From Lasiosphaeris hirsuta (taxonomy: Eukaryota > Ascomycota > Sordariomycetes > Sordariales > Lasiosphaeriaceae), in contig JAUKUA010000004.1 of assembly GCA_030549175.1 (NCBI GenBank), positions 3,410,001 through 3,474,000 on the forward strand: a stretch of DNA of 64,000 bases. Reading direction: 5' to 3'. Position 1 is the first letter of the stretch. Every line of letters starts with the position of its first letter. The position numbers and the translations under genes were made by a program. Under the pieces are notes generated by a model, which was not told where the DNA came from, did no database searches, and saw only the letters and a list, made by a program, of their open reading frames with translations. Shown in pieces: positions 34,414 through 46,524 of this stretch.

Positions 34414-37400
34414 ATGGCAAATCGCATGTCCATGTACTCGATGGGCTCCGAGGCCGGTATAGGTGGACCTCGGGGTGCTGGACAGCAGTCAACACAGGTT
34501 TCCACAACCACCCTTCTGAACGCCGTCCACAACATCTACCTCTCGGCCCAGTCCTACCACCTTGACGCCGGAACAAGTGTAGTAGCGAACTCGTGGCTCA
34601 CAGCAGCTCAAGCCGGCCTGGACGGGAATACTGGTGGGACAGTCGACAGTGCGTTGGCAGCGAGGGCATGGGAACACGCCCGTCGTCGTGCCGAGGACGG
34701 CTGCATCATATTAGGGTCAGTTTCCCCCGATGTGGCTACGCTCTCTACCCCATGCTGACGATTATTAGATCTTTACACCAGTCGACACCCTCGATTTTGC
34801 GCCCATTTCTCGCTTCTCTCCCTATCTCGACCCCGTCATCCCTCTTCAAGGCACTCGAGGCCATCGAGCCCTTTATTCGCTGCGTGACGCCATACAACCC
34901 CTCGGCGCCTAGGCAGACAGCTCTCGGTGTTACTCTGACCCTCAACCTTGCAGGAAACTTGACTGCCGCCTCAATTGCCCTCTCCCAGGGGGGTATCGAC
35001 ACAGACAAGGGACTTTTGAGCATTCCAGCGGAATCTGGATACCGTGCTTTCGACGTCTTCTACTACCTACTCACCTCTGCCTCGACCCCAGCGGAGAGAG
35101 AGTTCCTGGGGCTCAAGGGTGCTTCCCACTATAGCCTTTTGACCCGGTCCGGTACATTCGATCCTCCATCCTACCTCCCTACTGCCGATGATGGTGCCGC
35201 CGCCGACGATTTCCGGTCCGCTCTGAAGGAGATTGGTATCAAAGGCTCTTCGCATCGCAACTTCATCTCTACCCTTGCGGGCCTGCTGAAGCTCGGTAAC
35301 ACAATCGACTATCATATCGATGAGGAAGTGCTGGACGACATCTGCGAAGATGTTGGCGGACTACTCGGAATGGAGCCCGAAATCCTCGCCAAGAAGTGTA
35401 CCACCGAGGATCGCCGGACGTTCATCGGAGGGCTCTATGAGGCGCTGGTGGACTGGGTCATTAGCAAGGCAAACGACGCTATCGAGGCTCAAATGGGACG
35501 TATCAGAGATGGTGACGAATCCATAAGTGGACGCGGCGGCAACAACACACCCCTCTCAACTGCGGACAATGGCGACACCGTCTGTCTCACCATACTTGAA
35601 ATACCGGACGCCAATCTCGGAAAGGCCGTCGCTATGCGTGGTATCTTCGACGACAGCCAGGGCATCAACTTGGAGATGAAGCAGGATGGAGTAGAGGTAA
35701 ACTCGCCTGGAAGCTCTATTGTTCGGGAGATGCAGAACGCGGTAGCTGAATGCGGTCCTGAATTGGGGATAATGGTTGGAACTGTAGGAAGAGAGCGGCA
35801 ACGTATCCTGGAGAAGCGCGAAGAGGTCTTGGAGAAGATTGCGCTGTCCGCGGAAGATGACGTTTTCTTGAAGAAGCTTCTTTTCCCTATTCCCGCTGAG
35901 GGCATCAACTTGGGCCGCAACGGACGCATCGATATTCCAGCCATCCTCAGCAGCAGTCGTGTCTGGTACCACCTTTCCATACACCCAACAGATGAATCGC
36001 CGGCAAGCCTGGCATCTCTGCCTTCGGTGACGTCTGCTTGGTCTGCGGGCACCGTGTCGCGCCAGCTTCGCTCATGGCGACTGCCCGAATGGGCCAACCG
36101 GAGGAATAAGAACCTTGATTTTACCGCCGACTTCGATCTCGACGAATTTGTTCAGCGATACCGCCCCCTGGGATGCATGGATGGCCGCGATGGCATTGAA
36201 AGCTGGATCCTCGAGCGCGGCTGGAGCAATGGCGAAGTCGTAGTTGGCAGCGAACGAGTGTGGATGCGCGAGATCGCATGGTGGGAGGCTGAGAGCATGC
36301 TCGATTTGAAGCCCATGGAGGGCGATAGGCTCGGAAGCATGCCAGGCATGCAGCCCCTTGGCACTCTGGACTCGGGATATTCCCATACAGGCAGCGGATT
36401 CTTCCCTCCCCAGCCCTTTGCAGACAATACGCCGAATGGTAGCCGCGAACAGCTCGTCAGCCAGCACCAGAGAAACATGAGCCAGGGCGCGCCCAGCGGC
36501 GGCCACCATCCTATGACTGCCCCCTCCATCGCCCCCACCGCCATGACCGGGATGCGCCAGATAAACCCGGGAGACTACGGTCTTGGCCACAAGGGTGATA
36601 CCTACAAGGGTCAAGTGTTTTATGGCGGCGAGGGCGAGTTCGTCAACAGCCTGGAGCCGGACCTTGCCAAGGGCAAAAAGCTCGAGCAGGAGACCGCCAC
36701 TGCCTCGAGAAGAATATGGGTTGCCTTTGTTTGGGCTGTGACCTTCTGGATCCCCTCGCCTCTGTTGCATTATGTTGGTCGTATGAAGCGGCCGGACGTG
36801 CGCATGGCGTGGCGTGAAAAGTTCGTCCTCTGCGCTCTCATCGTCTTGCTCAATGCTATGATTGTGTTTTGGATTATCTTCTTCGGCCGCATCCTCTGTC
36901 CCAACTTCGACAAGGCCTGGACACAGAAAGAGGTTGCTACCCACCAAGGCGAAGATGATTTCTGGGTCAGCCTCCGCGGAAACGTTTACGATATCTCGAG
37001 TTTCTGGAGGCTGCAACACAGCGACAACGGAATCGACACGACCTCGGACCTTATGATGCCGTTCGCGGGGTTGAACCTAGATGGCTACTTTATCGCGCCT
37101 CTCCCATTGACCTGCCCCGGACTGGACATCAGCAACACAATCCAGCTCCAGCTTAACAACACCGTCGAGTTCCCCGAGGGCGTTCATACTTCCGGTTACT
37201 ACCAGGCCAACGTGGTCAGCAAGTTGAGGTCAGAGACTTGGTATAGCGATACGTTCCAGAAGAGAATCGAGCAGTACTACAAGGGTTCTGTAGTTTGGGA
37301 TGTCAATGAAGTCAAGGCGGACGGGGCAAACAACAACCACGCCTGGTTTCTTTACGAGGATAAGCTCTATGACCTGACCGACTACGTGTACACAACGACG

Positions 37401-39482
37401 AAGGTCTACCGGAACACGCCCTCTTATGCATTCCTTGACACGCAACTCGTCGACATCGTCAAGAACAATCCTGGACAGGATTTGACAGACAAGTTCAACA
37501 CGTACATCAGGAGTGTTTCTGGAAACCAGACCGATACTGCCCGTGTCTTGAACAGTCTCAACTGCGTCAAGCAGACCTTCTATATGGGTGTCCCAGACTT
37601 CCGGTACTCGGCCAAGTGCCAGGTCAATAACTACATCCTTCTCGTTTTCACCATCATGGTCTGCTCCGTCATCGTCATCAAGTTCGTCTCCGCTCTGCAA
37701 TTCGGCTCCAAGAGACGCCCTGCACCCCAAGACAAGTTTGTTATCTGCCAAGTGCCTGCGTACACTGAAGGCGAGGATTCATTGCGCAAAGCTCTTGACT
37801 CGCTCACGGCTCTGCAATATGACAACAAGCGCAAGCTGATCTGCGTCATTTGCGATGGCGTCATCGTCGGTGCTGGTAACGACCGTCCTACGCCTAAGAT
37901 TGTCTTGGATATTCTTGGCGTCGATCCCAAGGTCGACCCTCCTGCATTGCCATTCAAGTCGGTCGGTGCAGGCAGCGATCAGCTCAACTACGGTAAGGTC
38001 TACTCGGGCCTTTATGAGTTCGAAGGAAACGTGGTACCTTACCTGGTTGTCGTCAAGGTCGGCAAGGAGTCGGAACAGTCAAAGTCAAAGCCTGGCAATC
38101 GTGGCAAGCGTGACTCGCAGATTCTGCTCATGAGCTTCCTCAACCGCGTCCACCACCGTGCCCCCATGAGCCCCCTCGAGTTGGAAATGTTCCACCAAAT
38201 CAACAACATCATTGGTGTGGATCCCGAGCTGTACGAGTACCTCTTGATGGTCGATGCCGATACCAACGTCCGCGAAGATTCTCTCAACAGACTTGTCGCC
38301 GCCTGCGCCAACAACGCCAAGATTGCTGGTATCTGCGGTGAGACAAGCTTGCAGAATGAGGAACGCTCATGGTGGACGATGATTCAAGTCTACGAGTACT
38401 TTATCTCCCATCACCTGTCCAAGGCCTTCGAATCGCTCTTCGGCAGTGTCACCTGCCTGCCCGGATGGTAAGCTTCACAGCTCCCTAGATTCATACCTCG
38501 AACACTGCTAAATCATTCTCAGTTTCTCCATGTATCGCCTCCGGACTGCCGACCGCGGAAAGCCGCTCATCATTTCCGACGACGTTATCCGCGAGTACAG
38601 TGATTGCCATGTTGACACACTTCACAAGAAGAATCTTCTGTCCCTTGGCGAAGATCGTTTCCTCACGACCCTCATGACCAAGTACTTCCCGTACATGTCG
38701 TACAAGTTTATCCCGGATGCCTACTGCCAGACTGCCGCCCCTGAGACCTGGAGCGTCCTGCTATCCCAGCGTCGCCGTTGGATCAACTCTACTATCCACA
38801 ATCTTGTCGAACTCATGTGGCTCCCAGAGATGTGCGGGTTCTGCTGCTTCTCCATGAGATTCGTCGTCTTCATCGATCTCGCTGGTACTATCATCCTCCC
38901 GGCTACCTGCGTCTATCTTGGCTATCTCATCTACATGATCGCGACGCGCACAGGGCAATTCCCCTTGATCTCGATCATCATGATTGCGGCTGTGTACGGT
39001 CTGCAAGCGCTGATTTTCATCCTGAAGCGCCAGTGGCAACACGTGGGCTGGATGATCATCTACATCATCGCCTTCCCCATCTACTCGTTTGTCCTGCCAA
39101 TCTACTCTTTCTGGAACCAGGACAACTTCACGTGGGGTAACACCCGTATCGTCATTGGAGAGTCTGGCAAAAAGCAGGTCGTCGCCGTCGACGAGGAGGG
39201 TTTCGACCCGCGGTCCATCCCTCTCCAGCGATGGGACGACTACGCGACCGTCAACAACCTGCCCGGCCGCCGCGGCGTCGTTGGCGAGAAGATGGACGGT
39301 GGCATGGGCATGTACGACGAGAACTACGAGATGGACGACATGAAGTCCATCTACTCGTCGGTCCGCCAGCCCTCGATTATGACGGGCCTCGGCGGCCGCG
39401 GCGCCTACCTGCCCCCGCACAGCCCCGGCACGCCGCTCGGCTACAACAGCAACATGGCGCGCTCGAGCACCTTCACCGGCGC

Positions 39483-39515
<33 letters not shown>

Positions 39516-39972
39516 GTACTCGGACAACCCGCTCGCGCACCGCCAGAGCATGATGTCGATGGGCACCATGGCCGACATGCAGCGGCGCACGAGCCCGTAC
39601 CAGGACGGCATCGGCGGCGGCGGCATGGCCAGCCACCGGCCCAGCCTGGCTAACCTGCGCGGCATGAGCAGCACGCCGCCGACGCTCAACCCGCGGCTGT
39701 CGACGGCCACGGGCCTGAGCCTCGGGCTCGGGGGCGGCAGCAACATGGGCGGCCACAGCTCGCCGTCGTTTGACTTCCAGCGCGGCAACATGGGCCCCGA
39801 CGACTCGGCCATCATCGACAGCATCCAGTCGGTGCTGCGCGAGGTCGACCTCGACACCGTCACCAAGAAGCAGGTGCGCGCCCTCGTCGAGCAGCGGCTG
39901 CAGACGGAGCTGGTCGGTGAGCGGAGGACGTTCATGGACAGGCAGATTGACAATGAGTTGGCCAATATGTAA
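34414..39972 (+). CDS. csmB: Class VII chitin synthase with degenerate myosin-like domain
   Basis: Three exons: 34414-34715, 34769-38467 and 38523-39972; 1816 residues from [15 protein letters not shown]. The junction [16 protein letters not shown] restores the conserved catalytic core. Order: myosin-like domain (1 to ~600) without a GESGSGKT P-loop; membrane helices from ~748 ([20 protein letters not shown]); a cytochrome b5-like fold (~830); a chitin synthase 2 domain with QRRRW (1416-1420); membrane helices; a low-complexity tail with ten glutamines; and a DEK-C domain ([20 protein letters not shown]). Class VII enzymes pair with class V in conidium, hypha and wall integrity. Loss of the P-loop means its motor-like part should not hydrolyse ATP. 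Base composition shifts to strong GC-ending codons after about 39180, in the disordered tail. Confidence 0.95.
39484..39513 (+). repeat. (CAG)10 coding microsatellite
   Basis: Ten pure CAG codons encode a polyglutamine run in the C-terminal disordered tail of the class VII chitin synthase. Pure CAG, not mixed CAA/CAG, implies recent or continuing slippage. Confidence 0.97.
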
Positions 39973-40665
39973 CTTAATAGAATTGAGCGAGAAAAGACGG
40001 TATTTCTTTTATTATTATCGCATGTGGTGGAAAAGGCTTCTCAGGTCTTCTGGCGGTTTGGGTATTTGTCGGAGTTTTTATCACTCATGGTAATCTGCTG
40101 GCTTCTGTTTCTATCAAAATCTGCATCGCGGTCGTTCGTCATCGTACATATATTAAAATGTCAATTTTTCGTGGTTCACTATATCATGTTGGGGCTCTGC
40201 CCTGTGCTGGCCCGGTACTACTTATCATCTTGTAATTACCGGGGGTCATGTCGTTATGATGGACGGTCGTAAAGATAGCTATCAAAATTTCGAATGGTAA
40301 TCATCCTCGAGGACCTTGTCCCTAGTTCCTATCGGTTTCCTCCCATCATCGCAATTGACAGCGTTTTTTTCTGTCACGAACAGCCCGGGTTAGTCAGGCG
40401 GCCTCGACTAAACGCCAGGCCTCGATAGCAAGTGATCTCATAGCACTGTCAGACTACCCTTGCTCAAACGTTAAAAACCGCACATGTCTTCCCTAGCAAT
40501 GTTTTCCCACCAGCCATCACAAAAAACTCTACGTACACCAGCTCAATTCTGTATCCACGCCATGTAATTTTTTGCGTCGCTAAACTCACCTCAGCAATGA
40601 GCTACCAGAGTCTCACACCACGGCAACCCAATCGCCATACCCATAATCCATAAAATATCTCCCTA
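39973..40665. other. Intergenic region between convergent genes
   Basis: 3' flanks of the class VII chitin synthase (+) and of the disordered-protein gene (-). Moderately AT-rich; nothing recognised. Confidence 0.55.
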
Positions 40666-42108
40666 TCAGCGTCCCTGCCCCCCTTTCCCAATCGACGCCA
40701 CCTTGAAAATCGACAACAGCCCGGCCGCCCCTAACACCCTGACCGATCTGTCTGCTCTCCTCTTCGCAGCTCCATTATTATTAGCCTTAGCCTTAGCCCT
40801 CGCGGCAGCCCCCCTCTTCACCCTCCTCTTGAACGCATCCCCAACCCCTCTCATCTTCCCACTCCCGACACCGTTCCCCTCGCCCCCAGTTCCGGCGGCA
40901 CCGGCACTCCGATCGGCACCCGTGACCTTTCCTCTCCGCTCCCGCACCTTGGTGACAATAACCCTTGACCCCTTCCTGCTCGCACGGAACTGACGCACAA
41001 ACCACTTCTTGACCTTGGGCCGCAGGTGGAGCTTGCTGATGCGCCTCTTCAGGCCCGAGACAGCGCGGCGCGGAAAGGGGGGCTTCGTGTCGTAGTACCC
41101 GCCCCCGCCGCGGGCGCTCTGGAACGGGCTGAAGTCACCGTCACTATCACTATCAAGTGCAAAGGCGCCGCGGTCGGGGTTAGTCGATACGCGCGGTAGA
41201 CATTCTGTGGAGATGTTGGTGTTTTCCTTGTTAGAGGAGGAGAGGGAGGTGGAAGTGGACGAGGATGGAAGCGGGTGTCGGCGGATAGTGGATAGGCTAG
41301 CGGGGTTTGGGTCGGCACCTTCGTCGGCGCCGATGTCGATCGGCACGGAAGGAGGCTCGACGTCTTCATCGGCATCAACGTGGATTGGAATGGGGGGAGA
41401 CTCGGTTGGAATTTCGCGGGCTCGAAGGGGTGATCGCTCAGGTATTGGGATGTCGGAGATTTCCGAGAGAGGGGAAGGGGGATTAGTCTGACTGCTGTCG
41501 AGCTCCTCCCCCCCCACCCCCTCTACACCAATCCTCTTCACCCCAGTATCTTGGCCTGGACCGCCAACAACACGCTCCGACGATCCACTGCTGCTCTGCA
41601 GAAATCCGAGGTGGGGATTCGGAAATCCATATGCCTCTAAGCTTGATAGAATGCGTCTGCCGAGCGTCATAGGTGGTGATACCGTCAACTCAGGGCTGCG
41701 TGCGCCCCCAGCCTCGGACGGGTAGGACGATGAGATGCTTCGTACATGCTGGTGATCCGGGATGCCGTGATCCAGTGACTTGACGAGCTCAAGCCCCCCC
41801 TTGTTTGGCATCAGGACCAGTTCAGGGGGAGGCGAGTCCGGCGGGCTGACGACGCCTCCGTCGGCCTCCTCGAACGAGAATGTCTTTAAGCGGTACGAGG
41901 ACGACGATCTGAGCGTAGTTCCAATACTTTCCTCCGCCGTGGGTGTTGCACCTCTTCGAGAAGGCACCGATGACCCGGTGAGGCTACGGTTGTAGTAAAA
42001 CGGGAAACCGCCCCTCGGTTGCCGAGTCGCGGCCAGTGGTGGACGAGCGACGAGGCTGTTGTCATTCCCGTATCGTGGAAAGATGCTGGACAGCAGGCTC
42101 GTGTTCAA
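40666..42108 (-). CDS. Uncharacterised disordered protein with basic C-terminus
   Basis: A single 480-residue open frame from MNTSLLSSIFPRYGND; no family recognised. The first ~330 residues are Ser/Pro/Gly-rich with many SP sites (SPPDSPPPE, SPELTVSPP, NPPSPLSEI, PERSPLRAR) and a near-duplicated VDADEDVEPPSVPI / IGADEGADPNPAS acidic segment. From ~360 it is strongly basic (RRAVSGLKRRISKLHLRPKVKKW, given here in part) and continues basic to the end (FKRRVKRGAAARAKAKA). There is no signal peptide, membrane helix or catalytic motif. Basic clusters of this kind suit nuclear targeting or nucleic-acid or membrane binding, but that is inference. The lack of stops, steady composition and lone position between two known genes support a real gene. 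Confidence 0.65.
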   Translation of the reverse strand: MNTSLLSSIFPRYGNDNSLVARPPLAATRQPRGGFPFYYNRSLTGSSVPSRRGATPTAEESIGTTLRSSSSYRLKTFSFEEADGGVVSPPDSPPPELVLMPNKGGLELVKSLDHGIPDHQHVRSISSSYPSEAGGARSPELTVSPPMTLGRRILSSLEAYGFPNPHLGFLQSSSGSSERVVGGPGQDTGVKRIGVEGVGGEELDSSQTNPPSPLSEISDIPIPERSPLRAREIPTESPPIPIHVDADEDVEPPSVPIDIGADEGADPNPASLSTIRRHPLPSSSTSTSLSSSNKENTNISTECLPRVSTNPDRGAFALDSDSDGDFSPFQSARGGGGYYDTKPPFPRRAVSGLKRRISKLHLRPKVKKWFVRQFRASRKGSRVIVTKVRERRGKVTGADRSAGAAGTGGEGNGVGSGKMRGVGDAFKRRVKRGAAARAKAKANNNGAAKRRADRSVRVLGAAGLLSIFKVASIGKGGQGR

Positions 42109-42980
42109 GCTGGGCCGATGCTCCGACGAGGTATGGTGGAGGGCAGTCTCCGATTCTGTGATGGAGTCCTGAAGCCCAGGCGAAGAGGGCCGCTCGTTCT
42201 CACGAGTACTGCCAAAAGCAGTAGAGGCATCTTGGGAGCCAGATCCGGGCTCATAATGCTGGTGGTGACGCGGATGATCGCCACGATTGGGGTCTTTCTC
42301 CTAGAGACCGGCAAATGTGTTGGGGACGTTTAAACGACGACGGGCAAAGGGACCGGTGCCTTGACGGTCAACAACACTGTTGAGGGGTTGATTCTGGCTG
42401 GGGGGCTCTGACGTGGTGGCAAGTTCGCGGCGCAAGGCCCGGCTAGGCAAAGTAAGAGCTGGCATTTCTGTGTCTGGCAGGCAGCTGGAGAGACAGGGGC
42501 GTAATAATGGACACGGCTGCTAGAATAACTTCTAAAGCTGGTGAGATTGTCGGTGGAAAAAAAAAAAAAAAGCTTTGCTGGCATCCAAAAACCGACTCCC
42601 CAAACGGCCGTAATATTTGCTTCCACGGGTGCGCTGCTGAGTCTCTTTCCCTGCCTGTTTCATATGCCTCTCTCTTTCTGCGGTTATAGTCCCTTCCGTT
42701 CGATAGCTCTGAGCCGACCATCGGAAGGTCCCATACCAACACACAGGGGAAGTAGCGACTGTACCCGAATCATCAAAACTCCACATCTGATCGGCTCCAA
42801 GGAGGATAATGAACCCAAATCGCCCTGGTCCAGTCCCCCAGGGAGGCTATTTAGCATAGAGCTGGCTGCTATAACAAGGCAGTTTTACAAATACTGCAGC
42901 ATGGCAAGTCGCAGTTCATCGCGACCACGAGTAAGACTACAAGTAAGACTACAAGTAAGACTGGCTCAGGTCCCTTCCCT
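42109..42980. other. Intergenic region with poly(A) and 12-bp repeats
   Basis: Upstream of the disordered-protein gene and downstream of seh1. Contains poly(A) 42557-42571 and a short tandem repeat at 42931-42962. No further gene recognised. Confidence 0.5.
42931..42962 (+). repeat. Short 12-bp tandem repeat
   Basis: GTAAGACTACAA occurs 2.7 times in a row, just past the seh1 stop codon. Each unit contains a GTAAG donor-like string on the plus strand. Confidence 0.85.
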
Positions 42981-44542
42981 TCAAGCCGCCGCCATCCTCA
43001 TCTTCATCATGCCCAGCTCCGCACTCTTCGCCCACGAGCCACCCGGCGTCTGCCGGTAGCACATGAGTTTACCCTCATCCCCAACGCTCCCCAGAATCTG
43101 CCCGTCATCGTCAAACCCGACGCGCCACACCGGCGTCCGGTGACTATCGAGCCTTGCCATCTCCGTGACGATATGCCTAACCTGTGACTGGGCCGTGTTG
43201 CCTCCACTCCGCCGTTCCGAGCTGGTGCGTAGTTGATCGAACCCAGCGCGTATCCCCGACTTTGGCAGCGCCTGCGTCGGCTCGGCCGAAGCACCAGCGG
43301 ACGTTGATGCCCTCCTGCTGCTGCTTCCGACCTCCTCATCCACAGGGGCGACTGTTGACGCTCCCCCCCTCCTCCACTTCGCCGCGAATGCCTCCTGACC
43401 TCGCCCACTGACCACCCCCTCCCCTCACTCTCCTGGTTGCCGCCCAACGGAGTCTCAACGCGAAAGACCCTGACAAACCCATCCTGACAGGCCGTCGCAA
43501 TGATATCAAACCCCCGAATATTCCCCGGCGCCCACGCCACATCCCGAACTAAACCCCGGTGCACCCCCGCCCCAATCTCCGCCGCTAGATAAAACTCGCG
43601 TCCCGCCGTCGCCACCCCCATCGCCTGCTGCACCACATCCCTCGTCCGATAAATCCGCACACAGTCCATGGCGGCTACCACCACCGCCAGCGCGTCCCCA
43701 GGCACCCCGGCACGCAATGCTGAGTAGCATACCTCGGCATTGGGGTCGAAGCGCACGCGGAACGCCGTCTCCTCGCCGCGGGAGGGGCTCCGCCCGGCAC
43801 CAGCGCCGGAACTTACCCCCGGAGGTGGGATCACGGAGAGCTCGTCGAGGAGGCTGTAGTCAGCGAGATCTTCGGGAGTTTCGTTCTCGTAGACTGTCAG
43901 GCCGCCGTCGGCGGAGACGAGGGCGAGGTAGGTGTGGCGGGTGTCGTCGACGTGCTTCATGGAGAAGGAGCGGTAGGGTGAGCGAGCGTTGCGGGTTTCG
44001 AAGGCGGCTTGGGGTTTGTTGCCCCCGCTGCTGAGGTTGGAGGTGGTGGGGTCGCCGCCGACACTACCGAAGGAGCTATTCGGGTTGACCCCGGGGCCAG
44101 TGTTCCGCGAATTGGACTGGGAGGACCCCCGTGTGGCGTTGCTGAAGCGGCGGCCCGGTGCGGCGGACGGGTCCTCAGCCCACAGCTTGAAGCGCCCCTC
44201 GATGCCGAGCGAGGCGAGCAGGTTGGGGTAGATGGTTGGTGGCAGCCATTGCAGCTGGGCAGTTGGTCAGCAAGTCATCCACGACAAAACAAATGCCGAT
44301 CATACCTCGAGGATTTCTCCCCCGTGGGCGCTCCAGTTGTCGCAGTGGCGCCAGATCCCGTCCTTGTGCCGGTTGAAGACGCGGATCTTGCCGTCGACCG
44401 AGCCTGTCGCGCAGCGGTCGCCGTAGCTGTTGAAGGCCACAGCCTGCACCAAGTCCTGGTGCCCGTGCTTGAGTAGCAGGTCGAAGCTCGAGACCTCATC
44501 GACGGCGGGCGGCTCGTTCAGGTAGGGCGCCATGCCGGCCAT
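42981..44542 (-). CDS. SEH1: Nucleoporin/SEA-complex WD40 protein Seh1
   Basis: Three exons: 44542-44306, 44254-43429 and 43351-42981; 477 residues. The first intron (GTATGA...CCCAG, 51 nt) is clear. The second, 77 nt from GTGAGGGG to CAACAG, is deduced because the frame must shift by one there to join VRVFRVETPLGGNQE to APVDEEVGSSSRRAS; it lacks a good branch site, so a frameshift or assembly error in the G-rich stretch is the alternative. WD40 blades are seen in FDLLLKHGHQDLVQAVAFN, KIRVFNRH, FKLWAEDP, VRDVAWAPG and RTPVWRVGFDDDGQILGSVG. Seh1 is a subunit of the Y-shaped (Nup84) nuclear pore complex and of the SEA complex that controls TORC1. Its ending is typical of fungal Seh1: WRVGFDDDGQILGSVGDEGK, then a YRQTPGG segment. 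Confidence 0.88.
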
Positions 44543-44995
44543 TTCTGTTCTCCGTTCTATCCGTGTTTCTGTTGGTTCAATCGACGCGAGCGGCCGACAT
44601 CAGACGTTAGAATTGAGTGGAATTAGCACACCCCTCCTCCCCCCGCCAAAGTCAGCCCAAGAACCTTGACCAACGAGAAACCCCTGGGCCCGAGCTTCTT
44701 GGGGTCACATCCTACCCGTCTTGGCAGGGCCAGCAGCCCCCAGGCGAGTCCCGGCTGTGCCAAGGGATCCCCCCGACGGAGACTGAGGGTTTCAAGGGGC
44801 TGCCCTGGTCAGTGTTCAGTCGGGGGAGGGGGGGCGGATCATGCTCGCACATGTTTGTATAACCCGCCATAATATCATAAGTTATTAATGTGCAGTCTAG
44901 TATATATCCAGCTATAATACGACATTGCACCAACCATGGCGCACGCAAAGCCTATTGCGCAGTGGGCGCATATACGAAGTGTAAGAGGTTGTCTT
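44543..44995. other. Intergenic region seh1-ALG7
   Basis: Upstream of seh1 and downstream of ALG7, both leftward. No feature recognised. Confidence 0.55.
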
Positions 44996-46524
44996 CTATA
45001 ACCCCCAGTTGTCCTCCTTAAAAATCAGCAGCGCAAGCCGGTGCCTGACAAAAAGCCCAAACAGCCCCACCACCACCTGCATCGCCGTAATTTCCTTTGC
45101 CAGCCGGTCCTCGCGCAGCGGCCCGCGCCAGACCAACCACAGGTTCAGAATTGTGAAATTACTAGTCTCGGCGAACCGCCCCTCAGCGTCGAGAGTCACC
45201 CTCAGCAACCCTACCTTGCCCAGCAGCTTCAGCGCCCACGCAATCGGCGGCCGGGGCTGCCGATACTCGCCCCACGGCGTCACGCTGGGCTCGAGCGCAC
45301 CAGTGCGTGCGTTGAACCGTGGCAGCCGGTGGCGTGGACAAGGCACGAGCCCAAAGAGCTGCGGCGTCGAATAAACGAAATTGGCGATCTGCGGGATCAG
45401 GAGCAGCACCAGCGTCTTGCTGAAGTGGCCAAGAATGCTGACGACGACAAAGACCATGCCGGCAAAGTAGCAATACGTGTCGCCCACGAATACGCGTGCC
45501 GGGTACCAGTTGTGCCCAAGCAACGCGAGCGAGACACCCAAAAAGGGGAGCAAGAAATAGAGCGAAAACAGGTGAGAGTCGGTCGCTGGGTGCGGGTACG
45601 GCGTAAGCAGGTACAGGCAGTCGTTGAAGGCGAGCAGTGACGCAATGACAATCGACTGTGTCACCTCAATGCCGTTGATCCCCGCCAGAATGTTGATACT
45701 ATTCGGGCTAAAGATGGCCACACCCGCCATGTAGACATAGTAGAGCGCACCTAGGTCGAAGAGCTCACCCAGGTACGGCTGCAACGGGACCGGGATCACG
45801 ATCGACGTGACGCCAAAGTCGACAAAGTAGACCACTAACAGGGGTATCGACGCAAACGCCGGGATAAAAAACTTGTGCCGCCAGCGGATGTCGAAGAGGT
45901 CATCGCCAATGCCTAGGATAGCGATCGACTGGAGTGAGATAATGGCCGATAGGTAAGACGCCAGCTGGAGCGAAACAACGTCAGCGCTAGCCTGCCCAAG
46001 ACCGCACACAGCCACTTCCAATCTTAAAACCTCGAATCTGTGCAGACCAAAAGGGGATAAGAAAATACCTTGCCATGTGGAAACCGATGCAGGAACCTCC
46101 CCTGCTGCACCTCCTCGACCCTCACGACCACATCGCGGTTCCCGCCACCGCTTGTCGCTGCCACAATGTCCTTGTAGAACGGAAACGGCACAAACACAAT
46201 GACCACAAACAGGTATACCACCGCCGCCACCGCACCCATGCACTCGGGCAGCTCCCGCCGCGTCGTCTTGCTCATGTCCACGCCCTTGAGCCCGGCGCGG
46301 ACAAATGCCGGGCCGAGCCAGCGGATCATTGAAAAGGTGGCCGCGAACGCGAGCCCGCTGAGCGCGAGCGACGCGATCAGCGGTTCGCCATCGCCCTGGA
46401 AGGTGTTGGCAAGGACGGCGACGCAGGCGGCGGCGAGTGTGAACAAGCTGAGGGCCTCGGTGCCTGACAGGGTAGAGGGGGTTAGCGGGGAGGGCAGGGA
46501 GGAGAGTGACGGTTGCGCCGTCAT
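44996..46524 (-). CDS. ALG7: UDP-GlcNAc:dolichyl-phosphate GlcNAc-1-P transferase
   Basis: Two exons, 46524-46069 and 45964-44996, around a 104-nt intron; 474 residues. The junction reads RFPHGK-LASYLSAIISLQS. It catalyses the first step of N-glycan precursor synthesis on the ER membrane, moving GlcNAc-1-phosphate onto dolichyl phosphate, and is the target of tunicamycin. Family marks: KGVDMSKTTRRELPECMG near the N-terminus, GIGDDLFDIRWRHKFFIPAF, SINILAGINGIEVTQS, the magnesium-site-like LLAFNDCLYLLTPY, ARVFVGDTYCYFAGM and a late C-terminal PRHRLPRFN. About ten hydrophobic helices are visible. A Gly-rich loop (SGGGNRDVVV) is inserted just before the splice site. Length matches the family and no damage is seen. 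Confidence 0.94.

Noticed and set aside
36072..37019. 315-codon minus-strand frame inside the class VII chitin synthase
   Set aside because: It lies antisense to a well-conserved coding exon and shows no domain; a shadow of GC-rich codons.
38761..39756. 331-codon minus-strand frame rich in Ala/Arg/His
   Set aside because: Antisense to the catalytic core and tail of the class VII chitin synthase; composition is that of a mirrored GC-rich exon.
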